Position numbers and translations under genes: made by a program. This document shows positions 50,701-59,285 of a stretch of DNA of 64,000 nt, one piece after another. Position 1 is the first letter of the stretch. Every line of letters begins with the position of its first letter. This stretch comes from Phycisphaerae bacterium (GTDB lineage Bacteria; Planctomycetota; Phycisphaerae; UBA1845; Fen-1342), in contig JANQFV010000015.1 of the NCBI GenBank assembly GCA_028277645.1, positions 177,298-241,297 on the forward strand, written 5' to 3'. The notes beneath the pieces are model-generated. The model ran no database searches, was not told the origin of the DNA, and worked only from the letters and a program-made list of their open reading frames with translations.

Positions 50701-51312
50701 GTGCACTACGAGACGTGTCTGGCCATGGAGGTAGTGTGGCACATTCTGCGTGCCAGGACGAAGCGCAGTTGCCATACCGTTGATGCGATCCTCCAGCCTA
50801 GAAGGGCGGCGCCGCGCGCGGAGGCGCAGGAAATGGCCGACATTGACGAAAACGCGGCTGCAGAAGCAAAAGCCGGTTTGGACAGCATTCGATTGACCGC
50901 TGAACTGACACGCGTGGTCGGGCGGCTGGTCGTGCTGCCATTCGTCGTCCTGTTATTGATGATTTTCTCGCGTTCCCAGGTGTTCGACGCTTGGCGCTGG
51001 CCGCTCGCGTTGCTGATCGTGATCTGTTTTGTGTTAGCCCTTTGCTTGTACGCGGCGTTGGCACTCCGCTTCGTTGCACGCCGATCGCGCAACCAACTTG
51101 CCGACGTGTGGCAGAAACTGTGCGACGCCGTCGCGATGCGACGACGATCGTCATCCGAACGCGTGACGAAGTACGTGGACCTAATCAAGAGTGAACGAAC
51201 CGGTGCGTTCGGGCCATTCGGCCTGGACCCAGTACTGCAAGCGCTACTGATCCCATCCGGTGGACTCGGTCTGCTCACTCTGTTGGACCAATTCTTTCCG
51301 GTAGCATACTGA
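47746..51312 (+). CDS. Large membrane protein of unknown function (1188 aa)
   Basis: No named family is recognised. The start is GTG 47746 behind GGAGGG. An N-terminal helix (FPTILVPTLIVSSLVMFGI) is followed by ~690 residues predicted outside the cytoplasm. This part has two Rossmann-like strands: NVVFVSEWDSVYGRELARTF (about residue 460) and VGVVGSDVYDKLLIFRAL with DALFFTTDLDAQY (about 585-625), loosely like a periplasmic-binding-protein fold. Then come three membrane segments near 721-742, 753-772 and 796-815, a very basic cytoplasmic stretch (KEPQRKRKPRTSRAKKQK), and four more near 929, 968, 1057 and 1085. Base use looks less GC-biased at third positions than its neighbours, hinting at transfer (by eye only). 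A sensor or channel-like role is possible. Confidence 0.75.
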   Translation: MSASSGEFRTFPTILVPTLIVSSLVMFGILQSEAPLETGRPASPERPGREARSDGTVEARLWQDPLSAIHDADFKTRGPDPCRDSGVGHSPDAWKRNLGNRALTSKCLKLDLEKHRDAGAKRLVVLAVPLPGTQYGENVETRIRLRYAVLAGLSVQGLTPELGTRLGAVDLQDVLHTAEQTHANRQNPLRDSADQGRTTDHSARAYYEDVLAHAATLTLGLKPQRARSCVRWILDTLFLEEPAEETPARGNPFLCAFEWHTGPVITKRDGKPDAKLRTTALVLWFNQQPVRTCLLEFLEVLRARLACAPQSGQPTQPSAVGGTPRTQTDEARRDCPCELICIGPLGSGVMLEIRAEDLRRTLQNANPPSVDGVEMTASSSPIKFFSPRATMAEEAAARKLKERLRQRGGEVYDEQIEAQSAWFYRTIADDRAVLDALVRELDLRGIDMERAASETPHNVVFVSEWDSVYGRELARTFVESARRYVNGQRSRNSCDNSESGDFNPSLIVFNYLRGIDGGVPRRSSTGKSAQASGAEQSTLAAKGHARLALPQDPTYRRPEGTSQFDYLRRTAARLRALNQVHRIEAVGVVGSDVYDKLLIFRALRPALPDALFFTTDLDAQYTHPDEQDWTRNLIVASGFGLTLGDDWQHGMPPFRENYQTSTFYAVQCALSGSPPDAADQALTFEIGRSRAYQLNGPAQDSERSGGPGVSASGDTSAPSPWLLVAALLVLIVLIVLGRTLRRITAKLVMHPVRALIAVLVCVTFIALWRAASWDHRQPDGEPFLWLEGISAWPAQFIRLTAGLLSISFWFGARIRLNKCVGGLTKQYFPELIRRDREGEAAKKQLFLWTQFRSSRLKTYVDNIGRFVRGSWLTLFPPPPKYRQETSEPDRKTKEPQRKRKPRTSRAKKQKPAYGGELWEWYLRQRSLKVVVRALFLSLLLYFIAAAIIFQTFGHPVHPIRGDYLRFVNVTILWLNLIPFYLLLFLVHYETCLAMEVVWHILRARTKRSCHTVDAILQPRRAAPRAEAQEMADIDENAAAEAKAGLDSIRLTAELTRVVGRLVVLPFVVLLLMIFSRSQVFDAWRWPLALLIVICFVLALCLYAALALRFVARRSRNQLADVWQKLCDAVAMRRRSSSERVTKYVDLIKSERTGAFGPFGLDPVLQALLIPSGGLGLLTLLDQFFPVAY

Positions 51313-51403
51313 CCGCAGGCTTCCATCTTCGTACTGCATTGTGCGCGTTCGCTGACCGGGGAGACGGTCGCCTCGAAGAGGCATACGCGGTTATGATCTC
51401 GAC

Positions 51404-54031
51404 ATGCTTAACGCCGTGCTGCGTACCGTTCTTCGCCTCCAGTTACTGCTGCGCTATCGTGTCACGGTGCGCGGGCTGGAACGTATCGTCCGGCGGGGCA
51501 CACGCGGCATTCTGTTCCTGCCGAATCATCCCGCCTTAATCGACCCGGTTATCGTCGTGTCACACTTGCACGCCCGGTTTCAGCCGCGGCCGCTGGCCGA
51601 CGAAGATCAGATCGACGCGCCGGGCGTTCGCTGGCTGACCGCGCGTGTCGGCGTAATCCCCATCCCGGATATCAAGGTTCACGGCACCGCAGTGCGCGAT
51701 CAGGTCGAGGCCGCCGCCGAGGTATGCGCCGCGGCACTGCGGGCGGGGCAGAACGTCGTGCTGTATCCGTCGGGACACATCTATCGCACGCGCTTCGAGA
51801 ACCTGCGCGGCAATAGCGGCGTCGAGGCGATTTTGCGGAAAGTGCCCGAGGCACGCGTCGTCGCCGTACGCACGCGTGGGTTGTGGGGCAGCAGTCTCAG
51901 CCTCGTCACGGGCGAGTTTCCCGATCTGGCCCGCTGGCCCTTGGGACAACTCGCCAACCTGCTGCGTAGCTACCTGTTCTTCATGCCGCGGCGACGCGTC
52001 ACGGTCGACCTGCACGAGTTTACGGACCTGCCGACGCCGCCGGACCGGCGTGTGCTGAATCCGCTGCTGGAGCAGTACTACAACGAGGATGCCCCGCCGG
52101 CGACGTTTGTGCCCTACCACATGGGCACCGATCCCAGGCCGCGCGAACTGTCCGATCCTCAATGGGCGGCGCCGTCGGCAGCGCTGGCAAACGTGCCCGT
52201 CGCCACCCGCGAACGCGTCGAAGCGCACCTGCGCGAGCTCACGGGCGTCGCACAGATGGCCGACGAAGATACGCTCGCGAACGATCTGGGGTTGGATAGC
52301 CTGGCGCGAGCCGACCTGTTGTTGTGGCTGACGCAGGAGTTCGGCCATGCGGATCAGGACGCCGACGCGCTGCAGACCGTCGGCGACGTCATGCTGGCTG
52401 CGTGCGGGCAGGCTATGGCTGCGCGGCCGGTCTCGATCAATCCGCCGCCGAAGGCGTGGTTTGTTGGTGATCCCAATCGTCGCCTGCGCGTCGCTTCGGG
52501 TAGCACCATTACCGAGGTGTTCCTACGTCAGGCCCGCCAGAACCCGAATCAGATCGTCATTGCCGACCAGCGCAGTAGGGCTAAGTCCTATCGCGACATC
52601 GTTACGGCGGTGCTCGCGCTGAAGCCGGAACTGGAACAACTGGCCGGCGAGCGGATCGGTATCATGCTGCCCGCGTCCGTGGGCGCCACGATCGTCTACA
52701 TCGCAGCACTCTTCGCGCGCAAGACGCCGGTGATGGTCAACTGGACCACGGGGGCGCGGAACATCCACCACAGTCTCGACGTCGCGGGTGTGCAGCACGT
52801 GTTGACGGCGACCGCGCTGCTCACGCGCCTGCAATCGCAGGGCGTCGATCTCAAATCCATCGAGGAACGTATCACTCGCCTGGAAGACATCGGCGCCCGT
52901 ATCACGTGGCGACGGAAGCTCAGCGCCGCGCTGCGCGGCTACACGAACTGGGGCGAGCTCGACCGTGTGTCGCCGCCGGAGACTGCCGTCGTGCTGGTCA
53001 CGAGCGGCTCCGAGAGCCTGCCGAAAGCCGTACCGCTGACGCACGCCAACATCCTGACGAATGTGCGCGACACGCTTGACGTCGTCGACATCCGGCAGAC
53101 TGATCGCATGATAGGCTTCCTGCCGCCGTTCCATTCGTTCGGGTTGACGGTAACGGTGGTCGCGCCACTGGTGACCGGGTTCCCGGTCTCCTATCACGCG
53201 AACCCGACGGAGGGTCACCTGCTCGCGCATCTGATCAAGGCGTACGGCAGCACGGTCGTGCTCGGCACGCCGACGTTTCTGAACGGCATTCTACGCGCCG
53301 CAAGCACGCGGCTGCTGAGTTCATTGCGCCTAGCGGTAACCGGGGCGGAGAAATGTCCCGAACACGTGTACGAGGCGTTTGCGCGGCTCTGTCCCGGAGC
53401 GACAGTTCTCGAAGGTTATGGGATCACCGAGTGCTCGCCGATCGTTTCGGTCAATCGTCCCGAACACGCCCGGCCAGGCACGATCGGTCAACCGTTACCG
53501 TCGATCGAGCACGTCCTTCTCGACGTCGACTCCAACGAGCCGGTGACGCGGGACAAACAGGGCCTGCTGCTGGTGCGTGGGCCGAGCATCTTCGACGGAT
53601 ACTTGGGCGACGACGTCGCGAGCCCGTTCGTCGAGCACGACGGCCTGCAGTGGTACCGCACCGGCGATCTGGTCAGCGAAGACGCCGACGACGTACTGAC
53701 GTTCCGCGGCCGGCTGAAACGCTTTGTCAAACTTGGCGGCGAGATGATCTCGCTGCCCGCGATCGAAGCGGCGCTGCTAACGCACTACGCACGCGAGGAC
53801 GATGACGGTCCGTCGCTGGCGGTCGCAGCTACGCCGGACGAAGCACGGCCCGAGCTCGTGCTGTTCACGACACGCCCGGTCGATCGGTCCGAGGCCAACG
53901 CACACATCCGAAACACTGGCCTGTCCGCGCTGCACAACCTAAGCCGGATTGAGTACGTCGACGAGATCCCGCTGCTGGGCAACGGCAAAACGGACTATCG
54001 CGCGCTGCAGAGTCGGCTGAACGAAATGTAG
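51404..54031 (+). CDS. Acyltransferase - acyl carrier protein - acyl-ACP/CoA ligase fusion
   Basis: An 875-residue three-domain lipid enzyme. Residues ~15-210 are a PlsC-type acyltransferase with the catalytic motif NHPALID and LYPSGHIYRTRF. Around residues 265-340 is a small carrier domain with the phosphopantetheine Ser in DLGLDSLARADL. From ~365 to the end is an AMP-forming ligase: LVTSGSESLPKAVPLTH (phosphate loop), EGYGITECSP, YRTGD and the final Lys in LLGNGKTDYR. Aas of E. coli has acyltransferase and ligase but no carrier in between. The order suggests it loads an acyl chain onto its own carrier and passes it to a lysophospholipid or another acceptor. The start ATG 51404 has no clear RBS. 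Confidence 0.9.
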   Translation: MLNAVLRTVLRLQLLLRYRVTVRGLERIVRRGTRGILFLPNHPALIDPVIVVSHLHARFQPRPLADEDQIDAPGVRWLTARVGVIPIPDIKVHGTAVRDQVEAAAEVCAAALRAGQNVVLYPSGHIYRTRFENLRGNSGVEAILRKVPEARVVAVRTRGLWGSSLSLVTGEFPDLARWPLGQLANLLRSYLFFMPRRRVTVDLHEFTDLPTPPDRRVLNPLLEQYYNEDAPPATFVPYHMGTDPRPRELSDPQWAAPSAALANVPVATRERVEAHLRELTGVAQMADEDTLANDLGLDSLARADLLLWLTQEFGHADQDADALQTVGDVMLAACGQAMAARPVSINPPPKAWFVGDPNRRLRVASGSTITEVFLRQARQNPNQIVIADQRSRAKSYRDIVTAVLALKPELEQLAGERIGIMLPASVGATIVYIAALFARKTPVMVNWTTGARNIHHSLDVAGVQHVLTATALLTRLQSQGVDLKSIEERITRLEDIGARITWRRKLSAALRGYTNWGELDRVSPPETAVVLVTSGSESLPKAVPLTHANILTNVRDTLDVVDIRQTDRMIGFLPPFHSFGLTVTVVAPLVTGFPVSYHANPTEGHLLAHLIKAYGSTVVLGTPTFLNGILRAASTRLLSSLRLAVTGAEKCPEHVYEAFARLCPGATVLEGYGITECSPIVSVNRPEHARPGTIGQPLPSIEHVLLDVDSNEPVTRDKQGLLLVRGPSIFDGYLGDDVASPFVEHDGLQWYRTGDLVSEDADDVLTFRGRLKRFVKLGGEMISLPAIEAALLTHYAREDDDGPSLAVAATPDEARPELVLFTTRPVDRSEANAHIRNTGLSALHNLSRIEYVDEIPLLGNGKTDYRALQSRLNEM

Positions 54032-54037
54032 TGGGAG

Positions 54038-54100
54038 TAAGCTACAAGCCATAAGCTATAAGCCATAAGCCGTAAGCTGTAAGCTATAAGCTATCAGCGG
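54038..54100. repeat. Heptanucleotide tandem repeat (TAAGCYR, ~9 units)
   Basis: Nine consecutive 7-base units from 54038: TAAGCTA CAAGCCA, then six units of TAAGCYR and a final TCAGCGG. It sits in the convergent gap between the acyl-ligase fusion and the O-antigen ligase-like gene, seven bases after the first stop. It is related to the array at 21271-21305. Confidence 0.85.
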
Positions 54101-54104
54101 CGTA

Positions 54105-56771
54105 CTATGGTGATTCGTGCGGTTTCGGGAGGGGTTCGCCCAGCTCTTCGGATATCTCCGCGATACGTTCGCGCGACACGCCGAGCCGCGCCATTTCGTT
54201 CACAGCGAAGTTGAACAGGTCACACAGCGAAACATCTTCGGGCAGGCCATCCAAGGCGCTGTCGAGTAGTTCGAATGCCACTTCGTACTGCCCATCGATC
54301 AGTTGCGCAACACCCGCCCGGATCCGAAATGGTCGCGCCATGTCGGCATACTTGGCTTCCTGTATGGTCGGCAACGCCACGATCGCATCCTGCAGCAGCC
54401 GCACTGCCTCGCTGGCGTGCTCTTCACCCGCGCGGAGCAGATATTCCGCCTGCTCGGCCCGGGCGCGCGAGTATAGCACCGGAAATCGCGAACGCAGTGG
54501 CTCATACAGTTGCGCCGCGCGGTCCGCGTAGTCGGCTGCTGTTAAGTAGTCCTCTTCCAGCATCCGCCACGCCGCTACCAGCCGATTGATCTCCGGTGCC
54601 ATGGAGATGATCAGGCCGTCCACGTCGGTTTCCGGCCCCATCGGCCCGGCCGCCGCACGATAGACCGCCAGGGCCTCGGGAAAACCGGACTGTGATGCGA
54701 CGAAGCGCAGACCTTCCAGCCAAGGCCCCTGGTTCTCGCCGAAACGGAGCGCATCTCGCAAAAGGGCGATCTGTTCGGGCACAGACTGCGAGTAACGGGT
54801 CAGTTCGAGCAGTGTCTCGACATCGAGGGGCGTTCTCTGCAACTGCCGGCGCCAGGACTGCTCGGCCAGCACACCCCACTGCTGGGCGGCCGCAAGATCT
54901 CCCGCGCGGTGGTGCAGTTCCGCCGCCCATTGCGCAGCATGGGCCGCCACCACGTCAGTCCGTCGCAGCGCGGGCACCGTCCGCAACAACATGCGGGCCG
55001 CCTCGTACGTCGACTCGCAGCGATCCACGGCAGTCCGCCACTGCTCCTTCGTTGGCGGTTGCTCCAGCGGCGGCACGCAGGGCTGAACCGCCTGAGCCGT
55101 CAACGCATGGCGACAGCGCAGCGCAACATCGCGTGCCCGGAGCTTGCTCACCGGATCCAACAGACCGCTCTCGGCAGCGTCGACCGCCGCGAGCGCTGTG
55201 GCGTAATCCCCGGCGCGCAGCGTCGAATTTGCACGCAGCTCGAGCTGCTCCGCGCGCCAGTTGCTGACGCCCAGCCAACCCGCGCCGATCGCCCCCAGAA
55301 AGGCCGCGCTGACGACGAGCGGTGCGACACGTAGCGGTGCGATCTTCTTCGGCCGCTCGGCGTCCGCGGCGCTCGTCGCCTGGTCCTGCATGTTTCGACA
55401 CGTGGCCCAGATAACGCCGACGAGTGTGTAGAACACCGGCGTAACGCCGGGCAGGCGATGTGTCACGCCAACCATGGCGTCAGCCAGCAAGGCGAGGAAG
55501 GCACCGATCAGAGCCAGACGCCACCAGCGATCGCCGCGCCCGCTGCTGGCCCCCAGCACGTACGTCGCGGCGACGAGCGTGGCCAGGAACCCGCCGACGA
55601 ACGTGACGCCGCCGACCAGGCCGATCTCCACAAAGACTTCGAACAACTCGTTGTGCGCGTGCTCGATGAGCTGGGCCATGAACGCGCCCGGGTCGAGCGC
55701 CTCATCGCGTACCGCCAGTGTACCGGCCAGACGCGGGTACGCGCCGGCGCCATTGCCGAGCACCGGATTTGCCTGCCAGAGCGTGGCCGCGTATTCCCAT
55801 GCGTACAGCCGGAAGCGCATCGCCGCGCCGCGGGCCATCGTGACGTCGAGGTGCGAGGTGTAGTACAACACGCCGCCCGCGATCACGATTGCCGAAGCGA
55901 ACGCAATCCCGACGATGGCTCGTACGCGACGGCCTGCAGCAAACACGACGATCGCGGTGACGCCGACGGCCAGGGCCAGCCATCCCGCCCGGCCGCGGGT
56001 GAGATACAGACACCAGAGCAGCGGAACCAAGGCAATCAAGCCGCCGATCAGTTGCGCGACGCCGGCTTCACGCCGCAGCAGCCGTTTGCATCCCGTGCCA
56101 CACAGGACCAGCGCCAGCAGAATCGCGGGCAGGATCGCGGCGGCGAGTGTCGTGGGATTGCCGATCGGGAAGCTCGCGCGGTGATACGGATTGCGTTCGT
56201 AGTAATACCAGATCGCCAGCGCCGCCCCGACGGTGGAGATGATCAGCAGGCCGACGAGCAGCGGCACGATATGCCGGCGTTCGAGTAACATGCCGAGCAC
56301 CAGCGCCCACGCCAACGGTAGCGCGTACAGCGCAGCCTGGCCATACGCGAGCGTCACGTCCTCGGACCAGAAGACGCTGAGCCACGACAGTACCACCCAC
56401 GCCGCCAGCAGACCCTGACCATAGCGCGCAATGCGTGCCGGTCGCGACAGCGCCAGCGCAGGCATCGGCCGACTGAACTGCACCGCCAGCAGGATGAGCG
56501 CCAGGGCCGTCGCAATATGAAAGGCGAAATCCTTCACCTCGACGCCGCGCAATGACGTCAGCAGCCCGTAGCCGGACATCAGGTCGGTCAGTGGGTGCAG
56601 GGCCGAAGAGTCGCTCCAGGGAATCGCGCTCGGGTAAGTCGCTCCCGGCGGTGGGCTGATGAGCAGGAAGCTGGCCCCCAGCAGCAGCAGCGCCAGCACG
56701 AGCATCAGCAGGGATGTGTCGACCGATCGGTGCGTCGCGACGGTGCGCGTCTCCGCAGCGGGTTCTACCAT
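54105..56771 (-). CDS. O-antigen ligase/polymerase family protein with TPR-like C-terminus
   Basis: An 888-residue membrane protein. About ten to twelve hydrophobic segments fill residues 15-460. The Wzy_C/O-antigen ligase signature sits in the middle: RGRAGWLALAVGV, MRFRLYAWEYAATLWQANPV with LGNGAGAYPRLAG, and the conserved His in EHAHNELFEVFVEIGLVGG. A further helix near 475-495 leads to a ~390-residue helical tail, rich in Ala/Leu/Arg with repeat pairs like TPR units, probably outside the cytoplasm. The family joins or polymerises polysaccharide chains on lipid carriers; the exact sugar is unknown. Divergent from murC. Confidence 0.88.
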   Translation of the reverse strand: MVEPAAETRTVATHRSVDTSLLMLVLALLLLGASFLLISPPPGATYPSAIPWSDSSALHPLTDLMSGYGLLTSLRGVEVKDFAFHIATALALILLAVQFSRPMPALALSRPARIARYGQGLLAAWVVLSWLSVFWSEDVTLAYGQAALYALPLAWALVLGMLLERRHIVPLLVGLLIISTVGAALAIWYYYERNPYHRASFPIGNPTTLAAAILPAILLALVLCGTGCKRLLRREAGVAQLIGGLIALVPLLWCLYLTRGRAGWLALAVGVTAIVVFAAGRRVRAIVGIAFASAIVIAGGVLYYTSHLDVTMARGAAMRFRLYAWEYAATLWQANPVLGNGAGAYPRLAGTLAVRDEALDPGAFMAQLIEHAHNELFEVFVEIGLVGGVTFVGGFLATLVAATYVLGASSGRGDRWWRLALIGAFLALLADAMVGVTHRLPGVTPVFYTLVGVIWATCRNMQDQATSAADAERPKKIAPLRVAPLVVSAAFLGAIGAGWLGVSNWRAEQLELRANSTLRAGDYATALAAVDAAESGLLDPVSKLRARDVALRCRHALTAQAVQPCVPPLEQPPTKEQWRTAVDRCESTYEAARMLLRTVPALRRTDVVAAHAAQWAAELHHRAGDLAAAQQWGVLAEQSWRRQLQRTPLDVETLLELTRYSQSVPEQIALLRDALRFGENQGPWLEGLRFVASQSGFPEALAVYRAAAGPMGPETDVDGLIISMAPEINRLVAAWRMLEEDYLTAADYADRAAQLYEPLRSRFPVLYSRARAEQAEYLLRAGEEHASEAVRLLQDAIVALPTIQEAKYADMARPFRIRAGVAQLIDGQYEVAFELLDSALDGLPEDVSLCDLFNFAVNEMARLGVSRERIAEISEELGEPLPKPHESP

Positions 56772-56985
56772 AACAAATCCAGTTCCGGGCTGCGCGTTCG
56801 CAGGTTACAATCTGCTACGCGGCATCAGCACTACGGTTCGCTATGGATGGCGACCGGCCGCGCAGCGTCACCGACAGTATAGCCCAGGAATCGAACGCCG
56901 ACGGGGTGTGTCGTTGCGTTTGACGGCGAGTTGTCGGCGGATTGCATCCACACGTTCCACGGACGGCAGAACGGTGGCGGTGCAC

Positions 56986-58431
56986 ATGAACCCGATTACA
57001 CCAGTGAAACACGTCGCGGGACCACGCGCTATGAACGCGGACAGCCTGAAGAGCCTCAAAGTACACATGATTGGGATCGGCGGCTCGGGCATGTCCGGCC
57101 TGGCGGCCCTGCTCCTCAAACACGGTACGCGTGTCAGCGGGACGGATGCAGTCGCATCGCCGGAGTTTTCCTCACTCGGCACAGCCGGCATCCCCGTCTC
57201 TACGCAGCAGGATGGCAGTAGTCTGCCGGCGGAGCTCGATCTGGTGGTCACGTCGGCTGCGATACCTTCCGACCATCCCGAATTGCGCATCACCCGCGAG
57301 CGCGGCGTGCGGCGATTGAAATACGCCGAGATGCTGGGGCGGGTGATGAACCATCACCACGGCATCGCGATCGCCGGCACGCACGGCAAGAGTACCACGT
57401 CCGCCTGGCTCGCGTACGTCCTGCGACAAGCGGGGCTGGATCCGAGCTTTGTGATTGGGGCGCACGTCGGTCAGCTCGGTGGCGGTAGCGGCGTGGGCGA
57501 TGGGCCACACTTCGTCGCTGAGGCGTGCGAGTATGACCGTTCTTTTCTCAATCTCCGCCCGCGTTTGGCGGCGATCCTGAATATCGAAGAGGACCACCTG
57601 GATTACTACGCGGACTTATCCGGGATCTGTGCGGCGTTCGAGGAATTTGCACGCGGTATCCCGGACGACGGTCTGCTGATCATCAATGCGGACAATCCGA
57701 ACTGCGCCGCGTTGGCGCGGTGCGAAACCGGGCGTGTCGGCACGTTCGCGGTCCAGACCGATGCCGACTGGCAACCACAACACACGCGCTGGGAAGCGGG
57801 CTGCGCCCGCTTCGAGGCCGTACACAATGGCACGGTGCTCGGGACTGTCGAACTTGGGTTGCCGGGCCGGCACAACCTGGAAAATGCGTTGGCGGTGGCA
57901 GCACTCGCGACCGAATGCGGTGTGCCTTGGGACAAAGTCGCAGAGGGGCTGGCGAGCTTTCACGGCGCGAGCCGCCGGCTGCAACTCCGCGGCGAACAAC
58001 GTGGCATCCGCGTAGTCGATGATTACGCGCATCATCCGACGGAGCTGCGGGTAACGCTGGACGCCGCGCGAAAGCACTACCAGCCGCGGCAGCTCTGGTG
58101 CGTGTTTCAGCCGCACCAGCACTCGCGCACGCGTTTTCTGCTGGCGGATTTCGCCGACAGTTTCGCCGAGGCGGATCGCGTGATCGTCCCCGACATCTAC
58201 TTCGTACGCGACACGGAGCGTGATCGTGCGGCGGTCAACGCATCCGACCTCGTCGGCGAGATCAAAAAACGCGGCGGTGAGGCAACGTATGTCGCTGAAT
58301 TTGCGGACATCGCGACGCGCATTGCGGCCGATGCGCGTGAGGGAGATCTGGTGATAACCATGGGTGCCGGTCCGATCTGGAGGGTGGCGGATGAACTGCT
58401 TCGCCGGCTTGGAGGCGATCTGCCAGGCTGA
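56986..58431 (+). CDS. murC: UDP-N-acetylmuramate--L-alanine ligase
   Basis: Peptidoglycan precursor enzyme adding L-Ala to UDP-MurNAc with ATP. The nucleotide loop IGIGGSGMSGLAALLL is near residue 28, ATP binding IAGTHGKSTTSAWLAYVL near 127, ILNIEEDHLDYY follows, and VDDYAHHPTEL gives the Mur catalytic region. The frame is open from 56659; the ATG at 56986 gives 481 residues, normal for MurC, with ATG 57031 as an alternative. Its 3' end overlaps murB by 41 bases. First gene of a short dcw cluster murC-murB-ddl-ftsQ, showing that this lineage makes peptidoglycan. Confidence 0.93.
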   Translation: MNPITPVKHVAGPRAMNADSLKSLKVHMIGIGGSGMSGLAALLLKHGTRVSGTDAVASPEFSSLGTAGIPVSTQQDGSSLPAELDLVVTSAAIPSDHPELRITRERGVRRLKYAEMLGRVMNHHHGIAIAGTHGKSTTSAWLAYVLRQAGLDPSFVIGAHVGQLGGGSGVGDGPHFVAEACEYDRSFLNLRPRLAAILNIEEDHLDYYADLSGICAAFEEFARGIPDDGLLIINADNPNCAALARCETGRVGTFAVQTDADWQPQHTRWEAGCARFEAVHNGTVLGTVELGLPGRHNLENALAVAALATECGVPWDKVAEGLASFHGASRRLQLRGEQRGIRVVDDYAHHPTELRVTLDAARKHYQPRQLWCVFQPHQHSRTRFLLADFADSFAEADRVIVPDIYFVRDTERDRAAVNASDLVGEIKKRGGEATYVAEFADIATRIAADAREGDLVITMGAGPIWRVADELLRRLGGDLPG

Positions 58432-59272
58432 CGCCCCTTTGCGCGACCTGACGTGGTACGCCCTAGGTGGGCCCGCGCGCTGGCTGCTCTCGCCGCGCGA
58501 CGATAACGAGTTGGGTGAAGTGCTGCGGCGGTGTCAGAAACAGGGTATTCACTGGAAGATCTTAGGTCGCGGGGCCAACGTGCTGGTGCGCGACGAGGGC
58601 GTCGATGCGGCAGTTATTCGTCTGGACAGCCCGCGCTGGCAATCGATCGAGATCAATGGCATGCACGCACGCGCCGGCGGCGGTGCGGACTTTCCACGGC
58701 TGGTGAAGCAGAGCGCTGAGCGCGGGCTGAGCGGACTCGAGGGGCTCGCGGGCATTCCCGGCACGGTTGGCGGCATTGTGCGGATGAACGCCGGCGGACG
58801 CTACGGCAACGTTGGCGATGTTGTTGAGTCGGTCAATGTCGTTTGCAGTGACGGCACGGGTGTTTCACTCGCTCGCGCGGACCTGCAATTCGACTACCGC
58901 GACAGCAACCTCGCCGGCAGCATCGTTACGCAAGTGACGTTCGCGTTCAAGTCGGCTGACCGCGAAGAAACGCTCGCGCGATACCGCGAAGTCTGGACCG
59001 AAAAGCACGCGGAACAACCCGCGGTCTCCGCCAAATCCGCCGGCTGTATCTTCAAGAACCCGCCGCAGGCGCCGGCGGGCAAGTTGATCGACGACGTCGG
59101 TCTGAAGGGCACGCGCCGCGGCCACGCTGAGATCTCGACGCGTCATGCGAACTTCATCGTGGCGCACCCTGGCGCGACTGCGGCTGACGTGGTACAATTG
59201 ATCGAGCACACGAAGGATCGCGTGCTCAGCGAAACCGGCATCGAGCTTCAGCTCGAGGTCGAGATCTGGTGA
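58391..59272 (+). CDS. murB: UDP-N-acetylenolpyruvoylglucosamine reductase
   Basis: FAD enzyme reducing UDP-GlcNAc-enolpyruvate to UDP-MurNAc. ATG 58391, six bases after GGAGGG, is preferred over the upstream frame from 58364, giving 293 residues. FAD-binding ILGRGANVLVRDEG (near 55) and GLAGIPGTVGGIVRMNAGG (near 117) are clear. The proton-donor region is SAKSAGCIFKNPP, and the final Glu is near the C-terminus in LQLEVEIW. It overlaps murC by 41 bases and precedes ddl by 13, so the genes are coupled. Confidence 0.95.
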   Translation: MNCFAGLEAICQADAPLRDLTWYALGGPARWLLSPRDDNELGEVLRRCQKQGIHWKILGRGANVLVRDEGVDAAVIRLDSPRWQSIEINGMHARAGGGADFPRLVKQSAERGLSGLEGLAGIPGTVGGIVRMNAGGRYGNVGDVVESVNVVCSDGTGVSLARADLQFDYRDSNLAGSIVTQVTFAFKSADREETLARYREVWTEKHAEQPAVSAKSAGCIFKNPPQAPAGKLIDDVGLKGTRRGHAEISTRHANFIVAHPGATAADVVQLIEHTKDRVLSETGIELQLEVEIW

Positions 59273-59285
59273 ATGGAATCGCCTG

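Noticed and set aside
54038..54100. CRISPR array
   Set aside because: Repeat unit is only 7 bases with no spacers and no cas genes.
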